Of a stretch of DNA of 64,000 bases, positions 17,016 to 25,904 are shown one piece after another. Origin of the DNA: Paenibacillus peoriae KCTC 3763. GTDB lineage: Bacteria; Bacillota; Bacilli; Paenibacillales; Paenibacillaceae. The notes beneath the pieces are model-generated. The model saw nothing but the letters and a program-made list of their open reading frames with translations. It did not search any database and was not told the DNA's origin. Made by a program: the position numbers and the translations under genes. The stretch lies in NCBI RefSeq assembly GCF_000236805.1, contig NZ_AGFX01000021.1, positions 1 through 64,000 on the forward strand, given 5' to 3'. Every line of letters starts with the position of its first letter. The first letter of the stretch is position 1.

Positions 17016-17048
17016 CACGAGGCTGTCAGGTAAACCGGCAGCCTCGTG
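17016..17048. terminator. Perfect 10-bp stem-loop between convergent genes
   Basis: CACGAGGCTG pairs with CAGCCTCGTG around a 13-base loop. No clear T run follows on either strand, so termination would be weak; its place between the convergent GNAT and SDR genes is what suggests the role. Confidence 0.5.
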
Positions 17049-17120
17049 ACTGAGGATAGGCGATCATAGGGTAAATGAGAGGGGTAAAGCCCGTTTAGCC
17101 AGGCTTTTGAACCTGTTCAT

Positions 17121-17885
17121 TTACAGATGAGATCCGCCGCTTGCATCAATCAACTGACTCGTTACCCAGCGGCTGTCTGATGAGGCGAGAAAGGCAGCGA
17201 TATCCGCGACATCATTAGGTTCCCCCCACCTTTTGAAGGTTGAAAGGCCAGCGGCAAATTTCTGCCCGTCGGGATCTTTTAACGTGCTGTCATTCATTTC
17301 TGTATTAATAATGCCAGGCTGGATGGCGTTCACCGTAATATTGCGGCTCCCAAGCTGAAGAGCCAAAACGCGCGTAAGTGTGTCGACCGCACCCTTTGAC
17401 ATGCTGTAGGCAAAAACACTGGGAGAGGCTACACGTGTAACAAATGATGAGATATTGATGATGCGCCCTCCGTCTCTTAGGCGTGGCAAAGCTTGCTGGG
17501 TAACAAAAAGCAGTGCTTTGACATTAATGTTCATGACTTCGTCAAAAGATGCTTCTGTCGTCTCTTCCAAGGTGACAATTTGACCGATTCCAGCGTTGTT
17601 GACGAGAATATCGAGCCGATGGTCGCCAGTACGTTCCTCAAGAGCTTCATCCAAGCTCGCATATAAATCATGAATGCCATCAAGGGTGCTTATGTCGGCT
17701 CCTATCGTGAAGGCGTTCCCTCCACTTTGCTCAATCTTATGAACCACCTCCTCTGCTTCATGCTGTCTTCTTCCATAGTGTACGGCGACGACGGCACCCT
17801 CCTGTGCCAGACGCAGCGCAATGCTGCGACCAATCCCCCGGCTTGCACCGGTTACTAAAGCAATTTTGCCTTCTAGCTTACTCAT
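17121..17885 (-). CDS. SDR-family oxidoreductase (FabG-like)
   Basis: The 254-residue classical SDR has the cofactor motif VTGASRGIGRSIA (about 11-23), NNAGIG (about 95-100), a catalytic Ser in the ISSF strand and YSMSK (about 162-166), and the C-terminal SQLIDASGG typical of the FabG-like branch. The basic residues after the first strand (HYGRRQH) favour NADPH. The substrate is unknown. No operon partner lies on the same strand. Confidence 0.88.
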   Translation of the reverse strand: MSKLEGKIALVTGASRGIGRSIALRLAQEGAVVAVHYGRRQHEAEEVVHKIEQSGGNAFTIGADISTLDGIHDLYASLDEALEERTGDHRLDILVNNAGIGQIVTLEETTEASFDEVMNINVKALLFVTQQALPRLRDGGRIINISSFVTRVASPSVFAYSMSKGAVDTLTRVLALQLGSRNITVNAIQPGIINTEMNDSTLKDPDGQKFAAGLSTFKRWGEPNDVADIAAFLASSDSRWVTSQLIDASGGSHL

Positions 17886-18238
17886 ATTTTCATCTCCTTA
17901 GTCTGGAATTCATGTTTAGTTATATCATGAGGTGATTTTTGAAATGTTGCTCTTTTATTCGAAAGAAATCATGATATTTATCATTGAAAAAAATACATGT
18001 GTTTAAATGCTTTTTCTAATCTAATTGATTGATTAAAATTGACCGATGTTCAGATAAAAGAAACGCCTTCCTTTCCATTTCACCCCTATAAATGTCTACC
18101 AATTAGCAGTTGTATTTAGGCGATTTTTGTCATACAATTCACCTAATGCTACGGACTCGGTCTTAGAAACAGTAAGGTTTGGACGGTAGATAGGACGTGG
18201 TTGTTTGTTTATTTGCGAATCGTGCAGCTACGAGGTAG

Positions 18239-18270
18239 TTTTTCGATCAGGACTGCGTCAGTCCGAAAAA
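18239..18270 (+). other. Structured leader hairpin before the amino-acid permease
   Basis: TTTTTCG (18239-18245) pairs with CGAAAAA (18264-18270). Nested inside is GGACTG-CGT-CAGTCC (18250-18264). It sits 75 bp before the permease start in a 459-bp gap (17886-18344) with no gene. No known riboswitch core was recognised. It could be an RNA control element or a DNA operator. Confidence 0.45.
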
Positions 18271-18344
18271 TTAGTAATGTTTTGGGGACAGTTTTCCGGG
18301 TCATTAACGTTTGATGATAAACATATACAAAGGGGAGCGTTCTA

Positions 18345-19724
18345 TTGGAATCGAAACAATTAACGAGAGGGCTAAAGCCACGCCATGTTGAGCTGATTGC
18401 GCTTGGAGGAACCATTGGTGTCGGCTTGTTTATGGGATCGGCAAGTACAATAAAGTGGGCTGGCCCCTCTGTGCTGCTGGCTTATCTCTTAGCTGGGATT
18501 ATTATGTTTTTTATCATGCGGATCATGGGGGAAATGCTGGTTCTCGAACCGGTGACGGGCTCATTCGCTACGTTTGCCCATAAATATATCAGCCCTTTGG
18601 CTGGTTTTTTGACCGCTTGGAGCTATTGGTTCTTATGGGTTACGGTAGGAATGGCTGAGGTGACTGCGATTGGGGTGTATGTGGGTTATTGGTTTCCGGA
18701 CATCCCGCAATGGCTGCCAGCTCTGGCAGGTGTAGTGATTATCGCGTTAGCCAATTTGGCGGCTGTAAAGTTTTATGGGGAATTTGAGTTTTGGTTCGCC
18801 ATGATTAAGATTGTTGCCATTATCTTTATGCTGATTGTTGGTACAGGTCTGATCTTCTTTGGTTTAGGTAATGGCGGGCAACCGATTGGTCTCTCCAACT
18901 TATACAGCCATGGTGGTTTTTTTGCAGGGGGATTAAAAGGCTTCCTATTCGCATTATGCATTGTTACGGCGGCTTATCAGGGGATAGAGATGGTAGGGAT
19001 TACAGCGGGTGAAGCAGAAAACCCGAAAATGACACTCCGCAAGGCCACTAAAAACATCGTCTGGCGTATTCTGATTTTTTACGTGGGTGCGATTTTTGTC
19101 ATTGTTACGATCTATCCTTGGAATCAAATTGGCGAGATAGGCAGTCCTTTCGTGCTGACCTTTGCCAAAATAGGAATTGTAGCCGCTGCGGGCATCATTA
19201 ACTTTGTTGTTCTCACCGCTGCGATGTCAGGTTGCAACAGCGGGATTTATAGTGCGGGGAGAATGTTGTACACCTTGGCTAAAAATGGACAAGCCCCCAA
19301 GTTTTTTGGAAAAGTTTCCAAGAGCGGTGTTCCTAAAAATAGTATTATCACGACGATTTCCCTGCTGCTGATCGGAGTGCTGTTTAATTACTTATTCCCT
19401 GATTCCAAGCTGTTTCTGTACATCTACAGCGCCAGTGTTCTTCCAGGCATGGTACCGTGGTTTGCATTAGCGATCAGCCAATTTAGATTCAGAAAAAAAT
19501 GGAAAAACGAAATGAAGGACCACAACTTTAAGTCTCGCTTCTTTCCGGTCAGCAATTACATCACCATTATCTTCTTATTGCTGGTAATTATCGGAATGTG
19601 GTTCAATCCAGACACGCGTATGCCATTGATTGTGGGGGCATCATTTATGGCGCTCGTCGTTGTTGGATATTTTGTCTTTGGTATAGGAAAGCGGCAGAGA
19701 ATTGAAGAACTAGAGGAAAACTAA
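18345..19724 (+). CDS. Amino-acid permease, APC superfamily (AAT family)
   Basis: The 459-residue inner-membrane protein has about 12 membrane helices. The N-terminal signature [16 protein letters not shown] (about 18-33) is the substrate-binding broken helix of the AAT family, like CycA/AlaP/AapA and the histidine or GABA permeases. It is a cation-coupled amino-acid importer; specificity cannot be fixed. The TTG start follows AAGGGGAGC by six bases. It is monocistronic, ended by a strong terminator. The long leader with a hairpin suggests added control. Confidence 0.88.
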   Translation: MESKQLTRGLKPRHVELIALGGTIGVGLFMGSASTIKWAGPSVLLAYLLAGIIMFFIMRIMGEMLVLEPVTGSFATFAHKYISPLAGFLTAWSYWFLWVTVGMAEVTAIGVYVGYWFPDIPQWLPALAGVVIIALANLAAVKFYGEFEFWFAMIKIVAIIFMLIVGTGLIFFGLGNGGQPIGLSNLYSHGGFFAGGLKGFLFALCIVTAAYQGIEMVGITAGEAENPKMTLRKATKNIVWRILIFYVGAIFVIVTIYPWNQIGEIGSPFVLTFAKIGIVAAAGIINFVVLTAAMSGCNSGIYSAGRMLYTLAKNGQAPKFFGKVSKSGVPKNSIITTISLLLIGVLFNYLFPDSKLFLYIYSASVLPGMVPWFALAISQFRFRKKWKNEMKDHNFKSRFFPVSNYITIIFLLLVIIGMWFNPDTRMPLIVGASFMALVVVGYFVFGIGKRQRIEELEEN

Positions 19725-19748
19725 AAGATTGTTAAATATGTAAAATTT

Positions 19749-19796
19749 GCCGAGTGCCATTCAGGTTATATCCTGAATTCGCTCGGCTTTTATTTT
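19749..19796 (+). terminator. Intrinsic terminator of the permease gene
   Basis: GCCGAG pairs with CTCGGC, and inside it ATTCAGG pairs with CCTGAAT; TTTTATTTT follows. Confidence 0.85.
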
Positions 19797-19813
19797 ACGT
19801 ATGGTTATCTTTT

Positions 19814-20068
19814 TCACACAATAAGCCTAAATATAAATACAAAAAAAGTGAAAAAGCAAACGATAAAGCTAGCTATAGCCATATGATTTCGTTTTGCTCT
19901 AAACTCCGAAATGCCTGAAAATAAAAACAGAATGCCCATAAAAAATTGTGCGATGGTGTATGAGTGCGTATAGGTATCGGGATATGCGAGTGATAAAGAT
20001 GATAGGATCACAACCATTAAAGCAGATATGAGAGTAAGGATTCTGTAAATATCCATTTTCTTGAACAT
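19814..20068 (-). CDS. Small membrane protein, DUF3953/YczI-like
   Basis: The 84-residue protein (from the ATG at 20068) has three hydrophobic segments, around residues 7-26, 36-52 and 62-82, with FKKMDIYRIL at the start. This layout resembles the small DUF3953/YczI proteins of Bacilli, whose function is unknown. A longer start at 20113 is open, but it would add a basic unrelated tail; an AAGGGTG site lies about 11 bases before the chosen ATG. It is convergent with the permease gene. Confidence 0.6.
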   Translation of the reverse strand: MFKKMDIYRILTLISALMVVILSSLSLAYPDTYTHSYTIAQFFMGILFLFSGISEFRAKRNHMAIASFIVCFFTFFVFIFRLIV

Positions 20069-20293
20069 AGATAAATTCACCCTTCCTTTGATTTTCCTCC
20101 TGTAGCCAAACATCCTCAGCCTTCCTGCAATCGATAGAATCTAGTATATTCTATATTCTAAAGGACAGACCGTGTAGGTGAAAAGGACATAAATTATTTT
20201 TACTTCTTTCTAAAATTTAACTGTCAGTATAATTATTAAAACGCTATAATGCTGATAATCATAGTATTAAGAGAAAAAGAGGGAGAGGGCATC

Positions 20294-20998
20294 ATGTTGA
20301 AAAAGTGGCCACTATTATTCATGCTAGGTATTATCATGCTGGCATCTGTAGGCTGGAACAGTGGAGTATCTCATGCGAGTTATTATTTTGAATACACGTG
20401 GGAGAAGTACAAGGGGACTGAGGTCAGAAACTACAAGTTGACACCAGTAGTTGGAAGAACTGCATCTATGGATCAGAAAAAGTTCTTTGCTGCTATTAGC
20501 AAAACCCCGAATGTGTATGGGGGGTTCAGCGGCTATAGAACAGGGAAAACAACCGGAGTTGCGACCAAGAGTGTAACAGATGGAGTTTATAAATATTCGG
20601 TTACTGATTTTATTCGCGACAAGGAGCCAGAAATTCTGGAATACGTTAATCCAATAGGTGGAATTCCTGGTAGATGGAACGGAACCGATGATATTCGAAT
20701 TTTTATGAGAGGGTCTGAAGCGGCTTCTTTGGCAGAGCTGTTTTATGAGGGGACTCCAACTGATGGACGATATCATTTTAATGCTAACGATGTCTATTTA
20801 GTGACATTCCGGTCCAGTACAGTAAAACCGATCAGTGAAATGTCTGCTGAAGCGTTAATTGAAGAAGGAACCCCTATGTTTATAAATCGAGAGTTAGTAG
20901 GTCAAATAAAAGGCAAAGATCCTGCTGCTTATCCGTCAAATGGAATTTTTAACGGCTACTTTTATGTTTATACGGGTTCTGAAGTAAAAGAGAATTAA
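20294..20998 (+). CDS. Secreted hypothetical protein
   Basis: The 234-residue product starts with a signal peptide (about 1-28, ending VSHAS). The mature part of about 206 residues is soluble and rich in Tyr, Gly and Lys. No cysteine, lipobox, SLH or cell-wall repeat is visible and I do not recognise a family. The start at 20294 is chosen over 20249 because GAGGGAGAGGGC is just upstream and the signal peptide begins there. A terminator follows, so it is a single-gene unit. Confidence 0.6.
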   Translation: MLKKWPLLFMLGIIMLASVGWNSGVSHASYYFEYTWEKYKGTEVRNYKLTPVVGRTASMDQKKFFAAISKTPNVYGGFSGYRTGKTTGVATKSVTDGVYKYSVTDFIRDKEPEILEYVNPIGGIPGRWNGTDDIRIFMRGSEAASLAELFYEGTPTDGRYHFNANDVYLVTFRSSTVKPISEMSAEALIEEGTPMFINRELVGQIKGKDPAAYPSNGIFNGYFYVYTGSEVKEN

Positions 20999-21039
20999 AA
21001 GAGCAGACAGGATTTAATAAACTCATCTGCACAAGAACG

Positions 21040-21097
21040 AGATAACATTGTGTATTCTTCATACTGAATGAGGATACATGATGTTATCTTTTGTTTT
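21040..21097 (+). terminator. Intrinsic terminator after the secreted-protein gene
   Basis: AGATAACAT (21040-21048) pairs with ATGTTATCT (21081-21089), with an inner GTAT/ATAC pair, followed by TTTGTTTT. The rest of the gap to 21410 shows no supported gene. Confidence 0.75.
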
Positions 21098-21410
21098 ATT
21101 TGTAGGCGTGACCAAAATAGCAGCCCAATAAGGTAATAAGCATTTAATTCCCAATGAAAGCCATTGTTAAGTGATTGGGATATACGGCTTTAAAAGTATA
21201 TTAATTAGCATAAGGACAGAATTACTTTTTTTTACTGGCCTTATTCAATTCCGGGGGGATTATTCCGATAATTTAAATATATACAGTTTGGTGTTAATGG
21301 AAATTAAAATTCGTTTGAAAACAAATGAGGTTATTTTCAAAGTTGAAACAGAGGGACAGGTGAAAATGATCCAATGCTATCTCATAGAGGAGGTGTAATA
21401 ATCTAACATA

Positions 21411-24365
21411 ATGAGATGTGAGAAAAAATTAAAACGGATTAGGCAATACATGACTGGTTTACTGGCTGTTTGGTTGTTCTGTATACATACTGTGCCTGTT
21501 TTTGCAGATAGGGCCTTTAACGATATTGAACATTCCTACGCAGCGGATGCAATTGAAGCCATGGCTGCTCAAGGTTATGTTACGGGTTATCAGGATGGCA
21601 GTTTTCGACCTGTACAGTTTATTTCGCGGCAGGAATGGGCTACCATCTTCGCTAAAACCTTAAAACGTACACTGAATGACAAGGACGTTATTACTTTTCG
21701 TGATGTGTCTCCCTGGGCTCTACCTTATGTTCAGATCTTGCAGAAAGAGAACATTACAAAAGGAATTAGTGATCAATTATTTGGTGCCAAGCAGAATATG
21801 ACTCGTCAGGATATGGCCGTTTGGTATGCTAGGTATCTTGGTGTTTCTGAAGACACTCGTTCTGCCAGTATATCCAGTTTTGTGGATCAATTTGATATAT
21901 CAGACTATGCACAAACGAGCGTGTGGCTGATGGAGCGGTTAGAGCTGATAGAGGGGGATACGAATCATTATTTCTATCCCAAAAAATTTGTAACACGACA
22001 AGATGCCACGTTGGTTGCATATCGGGTATGGCTAGGCGGTGACGATCTGAGAGAGCGTGCCAAGCGTTTGCTAGAGTCAGGAAACGGGGCTGGAACGACG
22101 AATCAGCTACCCAGCTTGCCGGAACCGGACAAACCAGTGGTCGACTTGTCACCGGAAATTAGGCCCCAACCTGTGAATCCGGAAATTGAGGAGCCTGAAA
22201 GACACAGCTCAAAGCCCGAGCCACCGGTACCTGATCCTAAGCCACCGGTACCTGATCCTAAGCCACCGGTACCTGATCCTAAGCCACCGGTACCTGATCC
22301 CAAGCCACCGGTACCTGATCCTAAGCCACCGGTACCTGATCCCAAGCCACCGGTACCTGATCCCAAGCCACCGGTACCTGATCCCAAGCCACCGGTACCT
22401 GATCCCAAGCCACCGGATCACTCTTCGGATTTTGTAGTGGATGAGGTCGTAATCAAGGCGCCGGAGCTCATAAATCAACCGGAAACGTATCCTTCGTATC
22501 AGCTGTCCTTTCAGCTCTACAAAGAAGGGCAGCCAGTAAGCATTCCCGCTGCCAGCGTTACAAGTGTTACTTATACATTTAGTGATGCATTAGGTGTGTT
22601 TGATAAACAGGGGAAAATCGCACATTCTGAAAATATCCCTGCTGCAGATGGTACTATTCCTGTCGAGTTGGAAGTCACCATTGCCAAACCTTATCGGGTA
22701 CTTAAAGCACAGACCAAGCTGATCGTGAAAGGGATGACTCCTCCACCAGAGGACCCGAGTGTAATCAGGTCCGTATACTTGGCGACGTACACCATTTCAC
22801 AGGCCACTACTCTAGACCCTGCAGCCTGGAGCATGCCCTATGTATTTCACAATGCAAAGGGAGAGGTTATACCGCCCGGCTCGTTGCCGTCAGACCTGAA
22901 GCTTCGGATAGAGGATTCCAGTGAAATATTTGATGAGGATGGACATATTGCCAATCTGCATTTGATTCCGGCAGTGAACTCAGTCATTCCGTTCAAGATT
23001 GAGGTTGAATCACCATCTCAGGGAATTCACTTCATATCCGATGCCGAATTAACTGTAGTACCAGGAGAACGCAAAAAGCAATATTTTGCTGTCTCCATAA
23101 TGCTGCAGGGACAAGGAGGCAGTGCGACCACGGTAGACCAAATTAAGCAAGCTCGTCAGTTGCTGATGGATCACTTTGGCCCCAACTTAAAAGTGACCTG
23201 GGCGATGGAAAATTCATTTGTTTTTGTAGACACGAATCGCCCGCAGCTTAAACAGGTTTTAGCATACGTGGATCAGTATGGCGACGAAGTCGGGATTATG
23301 GACGGGTACCCGAATAACCTGCACAAGCTTCCTATTTGGGAAGCACGGATGAGCGAGTGGTTGTATATGTATCGTTATAATGCACTCAATGAGCTGCACC
23401 AAGGCGGTACGATGGGATCACCCTCGGTGTTTGAAAGCATGGATACAGACCAATATCGGAAGTATCTGCCTAAATCATTGACCAGCTTTACGGTGAATCC
23501 TGAGCAGGCCCAATGGCTTAAAGATCATTATAAGATTACTTCAGCCATGGGATGGTCGGCAACACAGTATAATGTTAACAACATGTTTGGTGAGGGTTCA
23601 CCTTTGATGCCTTACTGGTCCAATAAGGATAATCCGATTGTTCCTGCACAGGGGCTTACCGATAATAGCGGTATCGTGTTTATGAACTCGGTTACGATTG
23701 ATCCCATTGGATCACGCTATACAGAAGGTTCCTCACGCTGGACGCTCCATCCAGGTGACCCAAATTTGAATGAAAAAACGGATGCGGCACCACAACTGTA
23801 TATAGCACAGCAATATCTGGATAATCCGTATCAACGTTTAAATACGGTAAACTACATGTCCATTATTCTGGACATCAACTCGTTTGCCCAAAAGCATAAC
23901 ATGGCTCAAATATGGGAGAACTTTGTGAAGCACTTCCCTGCTGACCGTGAGGTCGAGATTGTGGGAGTGGACGGGCTGAAACAGATTTATCAATCGTCAG
24001 CTGGATCGAATAATGATCGTTCGGAATTTTCACTCATGTTTAGAGGCTCCGGCATTGAGACGCCCACGGGCTCCAATAATTCGCCGGCCAATCTGCGTTA
24101 CTTGTGGACTGAAAACGCCTCACAGCGGATCATTTTATCCAAGGAGGATGGAGATGCGGCCTGGTCTATTATTGATTTTACGGACTATACCCGCAGTCCG
24201 GTTCCGAAGTTACCATACAACCTGGATAAGAACACGGATGTAAGCTATGTCACCGGAAGGAACTTCAAGCTAAATCCTACGGCTCCGTTAACAGCAGATG
24301 AAATCCAGCGTGTAAAGGATCGTTTGAAGGAGATCTACTTCGCAGAAGAAGTAAAGTATCAGTAA
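21411..24365 (+). CDS. S-layer-homology surface protein with Pro-rich repeat stalk
   Basis: The 984-residue protein starts with a signal peptide (about 1-32). Three SLH domains (about 33-85, 92-150, 155-212) carry motifs such as AIEAMAAQGYVTGYQDGSFR and would bind pyruvylated cell-wall polymer. A stalk of nine perfect PPVPDPK heptads follows (about 271-336), then two related beta-sandwich domains (about 345-560). The C-terminal domain of about 400 residues (GMG/WSATQYNVNNMFGEGSP region) may be an enzyme of a DUF3863-like kind. The function of that last domain is not established. AGGAGGTG lies rather far (15 nt) before ATG. Confidence 0.82.
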   Translation: MRCEKKLKRIRQYMTGLLAVWLFCIHTVPVFADRAFNDIEHSYAADAIEAMAAQGYVTGYQDGSFRPVQFISRQEWATIFAKTLKRTLNDKDVITFRDVSPWALPYVQILQKENITKGISDQLFGAKQNMTRQDMAVWYARYLGVSEDTRSASISSFVDQFDISDYAQTSVWLMERLELIEGDTNHYFYPKKFVTRQDATLVAYRVWLGGDDLRERAKRLLESGNGAGTTNQLPSLPEPDKPVVDLSPEIRPQPVNPEIEEPERHSSKPEPPVPDPKPPVPDPKPPVPDPKPPVPDPKPPVPDPKPPVPDPKPPVPDPKPPVPDPKPPVPDPKPPDHSSDFVVDEVVIKAPELINQPETYPSYQLSFQLYKEGQPVSIPAASVTSVTYTFSDALGVFDKQGKIAHSENIPAADGTIPVELEVTIAKPYRVLKAQTKLIVKGMTPPPEDPSVIRSVYLATYTISQATTLDPAAWSMPYVFHNAKGEVIPPGSLPSDLKLRIEDSSEIFDEDGHIANLHLIPAVNSVIPFKIEVESPSQGIHFISDAELTVVPGERKKQYFAVSIMLQGQGGSATTVDQIKQARQLLMDHFGPNLKVTWAMENSFVFVDTNRPQLKQVLAYVDQYGDEVGIMDGYPNNLHKLPIWEARMSEWLYMYRYNALNELHQGGTMGSPSVFESMDTDQYRKYLPKSLTSFTVNPEQAQWLKDHYKITSAMGWSATQYNVNNMFGEGSPLMPYWSNKDNPIVPAQGLTDNSGIVFMNSVTIDPIGSRYTEGSSRWTLHPGDPNLNEKTDAAPQLYIAQQYLDNPYQRLNTVNYMSIILDINSFAQKHNMAQIWENFVKHFPADREVEIVGVDGLKQIYQSSAGSNNDRSEFSLMFRGSGIETPTGSNNSPANLRYLWTENASQRIILSKEDGDAAWSIIDFTDYTRSPVPKLPYNLDKNTDVSYVTGRNFKLNPTAPLTADEIQRVKDRLKEIYFAEEVKYQ
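22221..22409 (+). repeat. Nine tandem 21-nt coding repeats (PPVPDPK)
   Basis: Nine full copies of a 21-base unit beginning CCACCGGTACCTGATCC, plus a partial tenth, differ only at one silent C/T in the Pro codon before the Lys codon. The near identity at DNA level points to recent expansion or homogenisation by slippage. Confidence 0.95.
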
Positions 24366-24410
24366 GTGATTGGAATGACAGGATTTTTTAAGACCTGAGG
24401 TTTTATGAAA

Positions 24411-24456
24411 AAGGGGTGTCCCAAAAGCCATGGAAATGGCTAGGGGACGCCCCTTT
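24411..24456. terminator. Strong bidirectional terminator
   Basis: AAGGGGTGTCCC pairs with GGGACGCCCCTT (one wobble), with AGCCAT/ATGGCT stacked inside. It lies between the convergent SLH-protein and nitroreductase genes. Confidence 0.8.
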
Positions 24457-24483
24457 GCTTTAGAGAAGGATATTTGTTGGTGG

Positions 24484-25158
24484 TTAGACCCATTCAATAA
24501 CCTGATCTACAGGCCGCCGGGTTTTTCCGCGCGGCTCATTCAGGCGGTATCCAAAAGCCACCATGCAGGAAATACCGAAATGCTCGGCATCCATGATGCC
24601 TTCTTCAGAGAGGATGCGTTCGATCTCCTCTTTTTGAAAACCTTCAATCGGACAGGAATCAATACCGATTTGAGCTGCGGCTGTCATCATATTACCCAAT
24701 GCGATGTAGGTTTGTCGGCAGGCCCACTCGAACATCGCCCTTTCATTCTCTTCCAGTCCAAAATCTGATTTCAGGAAGGCATCATATACTTTCTCTTTGC
24801 CTTGCATAACTTCAGCAGGCAATTGCTGTACGTTCTCCATCATACCCTTGATGTAATCGGATGAGGCTGCCATATCTTTAGGCAGTCTGGAGAGGATGAG
24901 TACGAAATGGCTTGCTGTTGGCAGCTGTTTTTTGGCTCCCCAGGAGTAGGGCAGCAGCTTCTCACGCATGGCATTACTTTGGACGACAACGAACTTCCAG
25001 GGCTCAAAGCCAAATGAACTCGGGGATAAACGACCAGTTTCAAGAATAAAATCGAAGTCGGAATCGCTAATTTTTTTATGACTATCAAATTCCTTGGTTG
25101 CATGTCTGAACTGATATGCAGATAAAATTTGCTGTTTAGTGGTGGCTAGGGTTTCCAT
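24484..25158 (-). CDS. NAD(P)H nitroreductase-family flavoprotein (YfkO/HypO-like)
   Basis: The 224-residue nitroreductase-fold protein binds FMN and reduces nitro compounds, quinones or similar electrophiles. YQFRHATKEFD near the N-terminus and GRLSPSSFGFEPWKFVVVQ (about 42-60) are the FMN and dimer regions. GIDSCPIEGFQKEEIERIL (about 160-178) is typical of the NfsB/YfkO branch. It is divergent from a DUF24/HxlR regulator. In B. subtilis the flavin oxidoreductase HypO (YfkO) is controlled by the hypochlorite sensor HypR of that family, so this pair is plausibly equivalent. Confidence 0.85.
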   Translation of the reverse strand: METLATTKQQILSAYQFRHATKEFDSHKKISDSDFDFILETGRLSPSSFGFEPWKFVVVQSNAMREKLLPYSWGAKKQLPTASHFVLILSRLPKDMAASSDYIKGMMENVQQLPAEVMQGKEKVYDAFLKSDFGLEENERAMFEWACRQTYIALGNMMTAAAQIGIDSCPIEGFQKEEIERILSEEGIMDAEHFGISCMVAFGYRLNEPRGKTRRPVDQVIEWV

Positions 25159-25249
25159 TGTTTATACACTCCTTATAGATATGGATTGGATTGACGCTTA
25201 CCGAATGACATGTTTAATATTAGAATATACATGATCCTTTTTGAAGTAC

Positions 25250-25263
25250 GCACATTAATGTGC
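25250..25263. promoter_or_regulatory. Perfect palindrome, probable HxlR operator
   Basis: GCACATTAATGTGC is its own reverse complement, flanked by TAC and GTA in near symmetry. It lies 39 bp before the HxlR-type gene and 92 bp before the divergent nitroreductase gene. Confidence 0.7.
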
Positions 25264-25301
25264 TGTAGTATATAAAATGTTACCAAGGGGGAGAAATACC
25301 T

Positions 25302-25694
25302 ATGCGTAATCGGAAGGGTGGCTTTGGGGAATGTCCTGCTGGAAATGATCAGGCCTGTCCTGTGGAGTACACGCTTGACGTGATTGGGGGCAAGTGGAAA
25401 GGAGTTATTTTATACCATCTCATGTATGGAACAAAGCGTTTCAGTGAATTTCGGCGTATTTGTCCGGGAATTACACAGCGTATGCTGACACTCCAATTGC
25501 GTGAGCTGGAAGAGGACGGTGTAGTTCATCGGGAGGTTTACCAGCAGGTTCCGCCCAAAGTCGAATACTCCTTAACTGAATTTGGAAGAACTCTGATCCC
25601 GATTATTAACCTGATGAAGGACTGGGGAGAAAATTATAAAACCAGGCAACGTCCAACAGACAGTCGCCTTCAACATCCGAGCCCCAATTTGTAG
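25302..25694 (+). CDS. HxlR/DUF24-family redox-type regulator (HypR-like)
   Basis: The 130-residue winged-helix protein shows [20 protein letters not shown] (about 19-38), the DUF24 signature, followed by [20 protein letters not shown]. Cys19 is in the position where DUF24 regulators such as HypR, YodB and CatR sense electrophiles or hypochlorite; a second Cys is at about 11 and a third at about 53. Divergent placement from a nitroreductase and a palindrome between them support control of that gene. AAGGGGGAG precedes ATG. Confidence 0.85.
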   Translation: MRNRKGGFGECPAGNDQACPVEYTLDVIGGKWKGVILYHLMYGTKRFSEFRRICPGITQRMLTLQLRELEEDGVVHREVYQQVPPKVEYSLTEFGRTLIPIINLMKDWGENYKTRQRPTDSRLQHPSPNL

Positions 25695-25717
25695 CATGCT
25701 GAGGCAGAGCCCACGAC

Positions 25718-25757
25718 AAAAGACTTGTCATCCATTTGACAGGTCTTTTCCCTTTTT
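25718..25757 (+). terminator. Intrinsic terminator after the HxlR gene
   Basis: AAAAGACTTGTCA pairs with TGACAGGTCTTTT (one wobble), followed by CCCTTTTT. Confidence 0.8.
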
Positions 25758-25808
25758 ACCTACTGAGGAAGCTGTTCTATTCCAGTTAGGCTATGCTATC
25801 AATTTTAG

Positions 25809-25863
25809 TTGACAACATGAAGGCAGCCTGATATATTTCTTACGATATTGATAATCATTATCA
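25809..25863 (+). promoter_or_regulatory. Sigma-A promoter with Fur box
   Basis: TTGACA (25809-25814) and TATATT (25832-25837) are 17 bp apart. TGATAATCATTATCA (25849-25863) is a perfect 7-1-7 Fur box over the expected start region, 41 bp before the siderophore-binding gene. Iron-repressed transcription is expected. Confidence 0.9.
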
Positions 25864-25904
25864 TAATTATATAAGGCTATTTCCATATTACATAGGGGGC
25901 TCAC

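Noticed and set aside
21171-21398. A 75-codon frame just before the SLH gene
   Set aside because: No good ribosome site and no family; it probably is leader sequence of the SLH gene.
22186-22478. Long reading frames on both strands through the 21-nt repeat, and the repeat as a possible CRISPR array
   Set aside because: The unit length is a multiple of three, so all frames stay open; there are no spacers, and the SLH protein frame explains the repeat.
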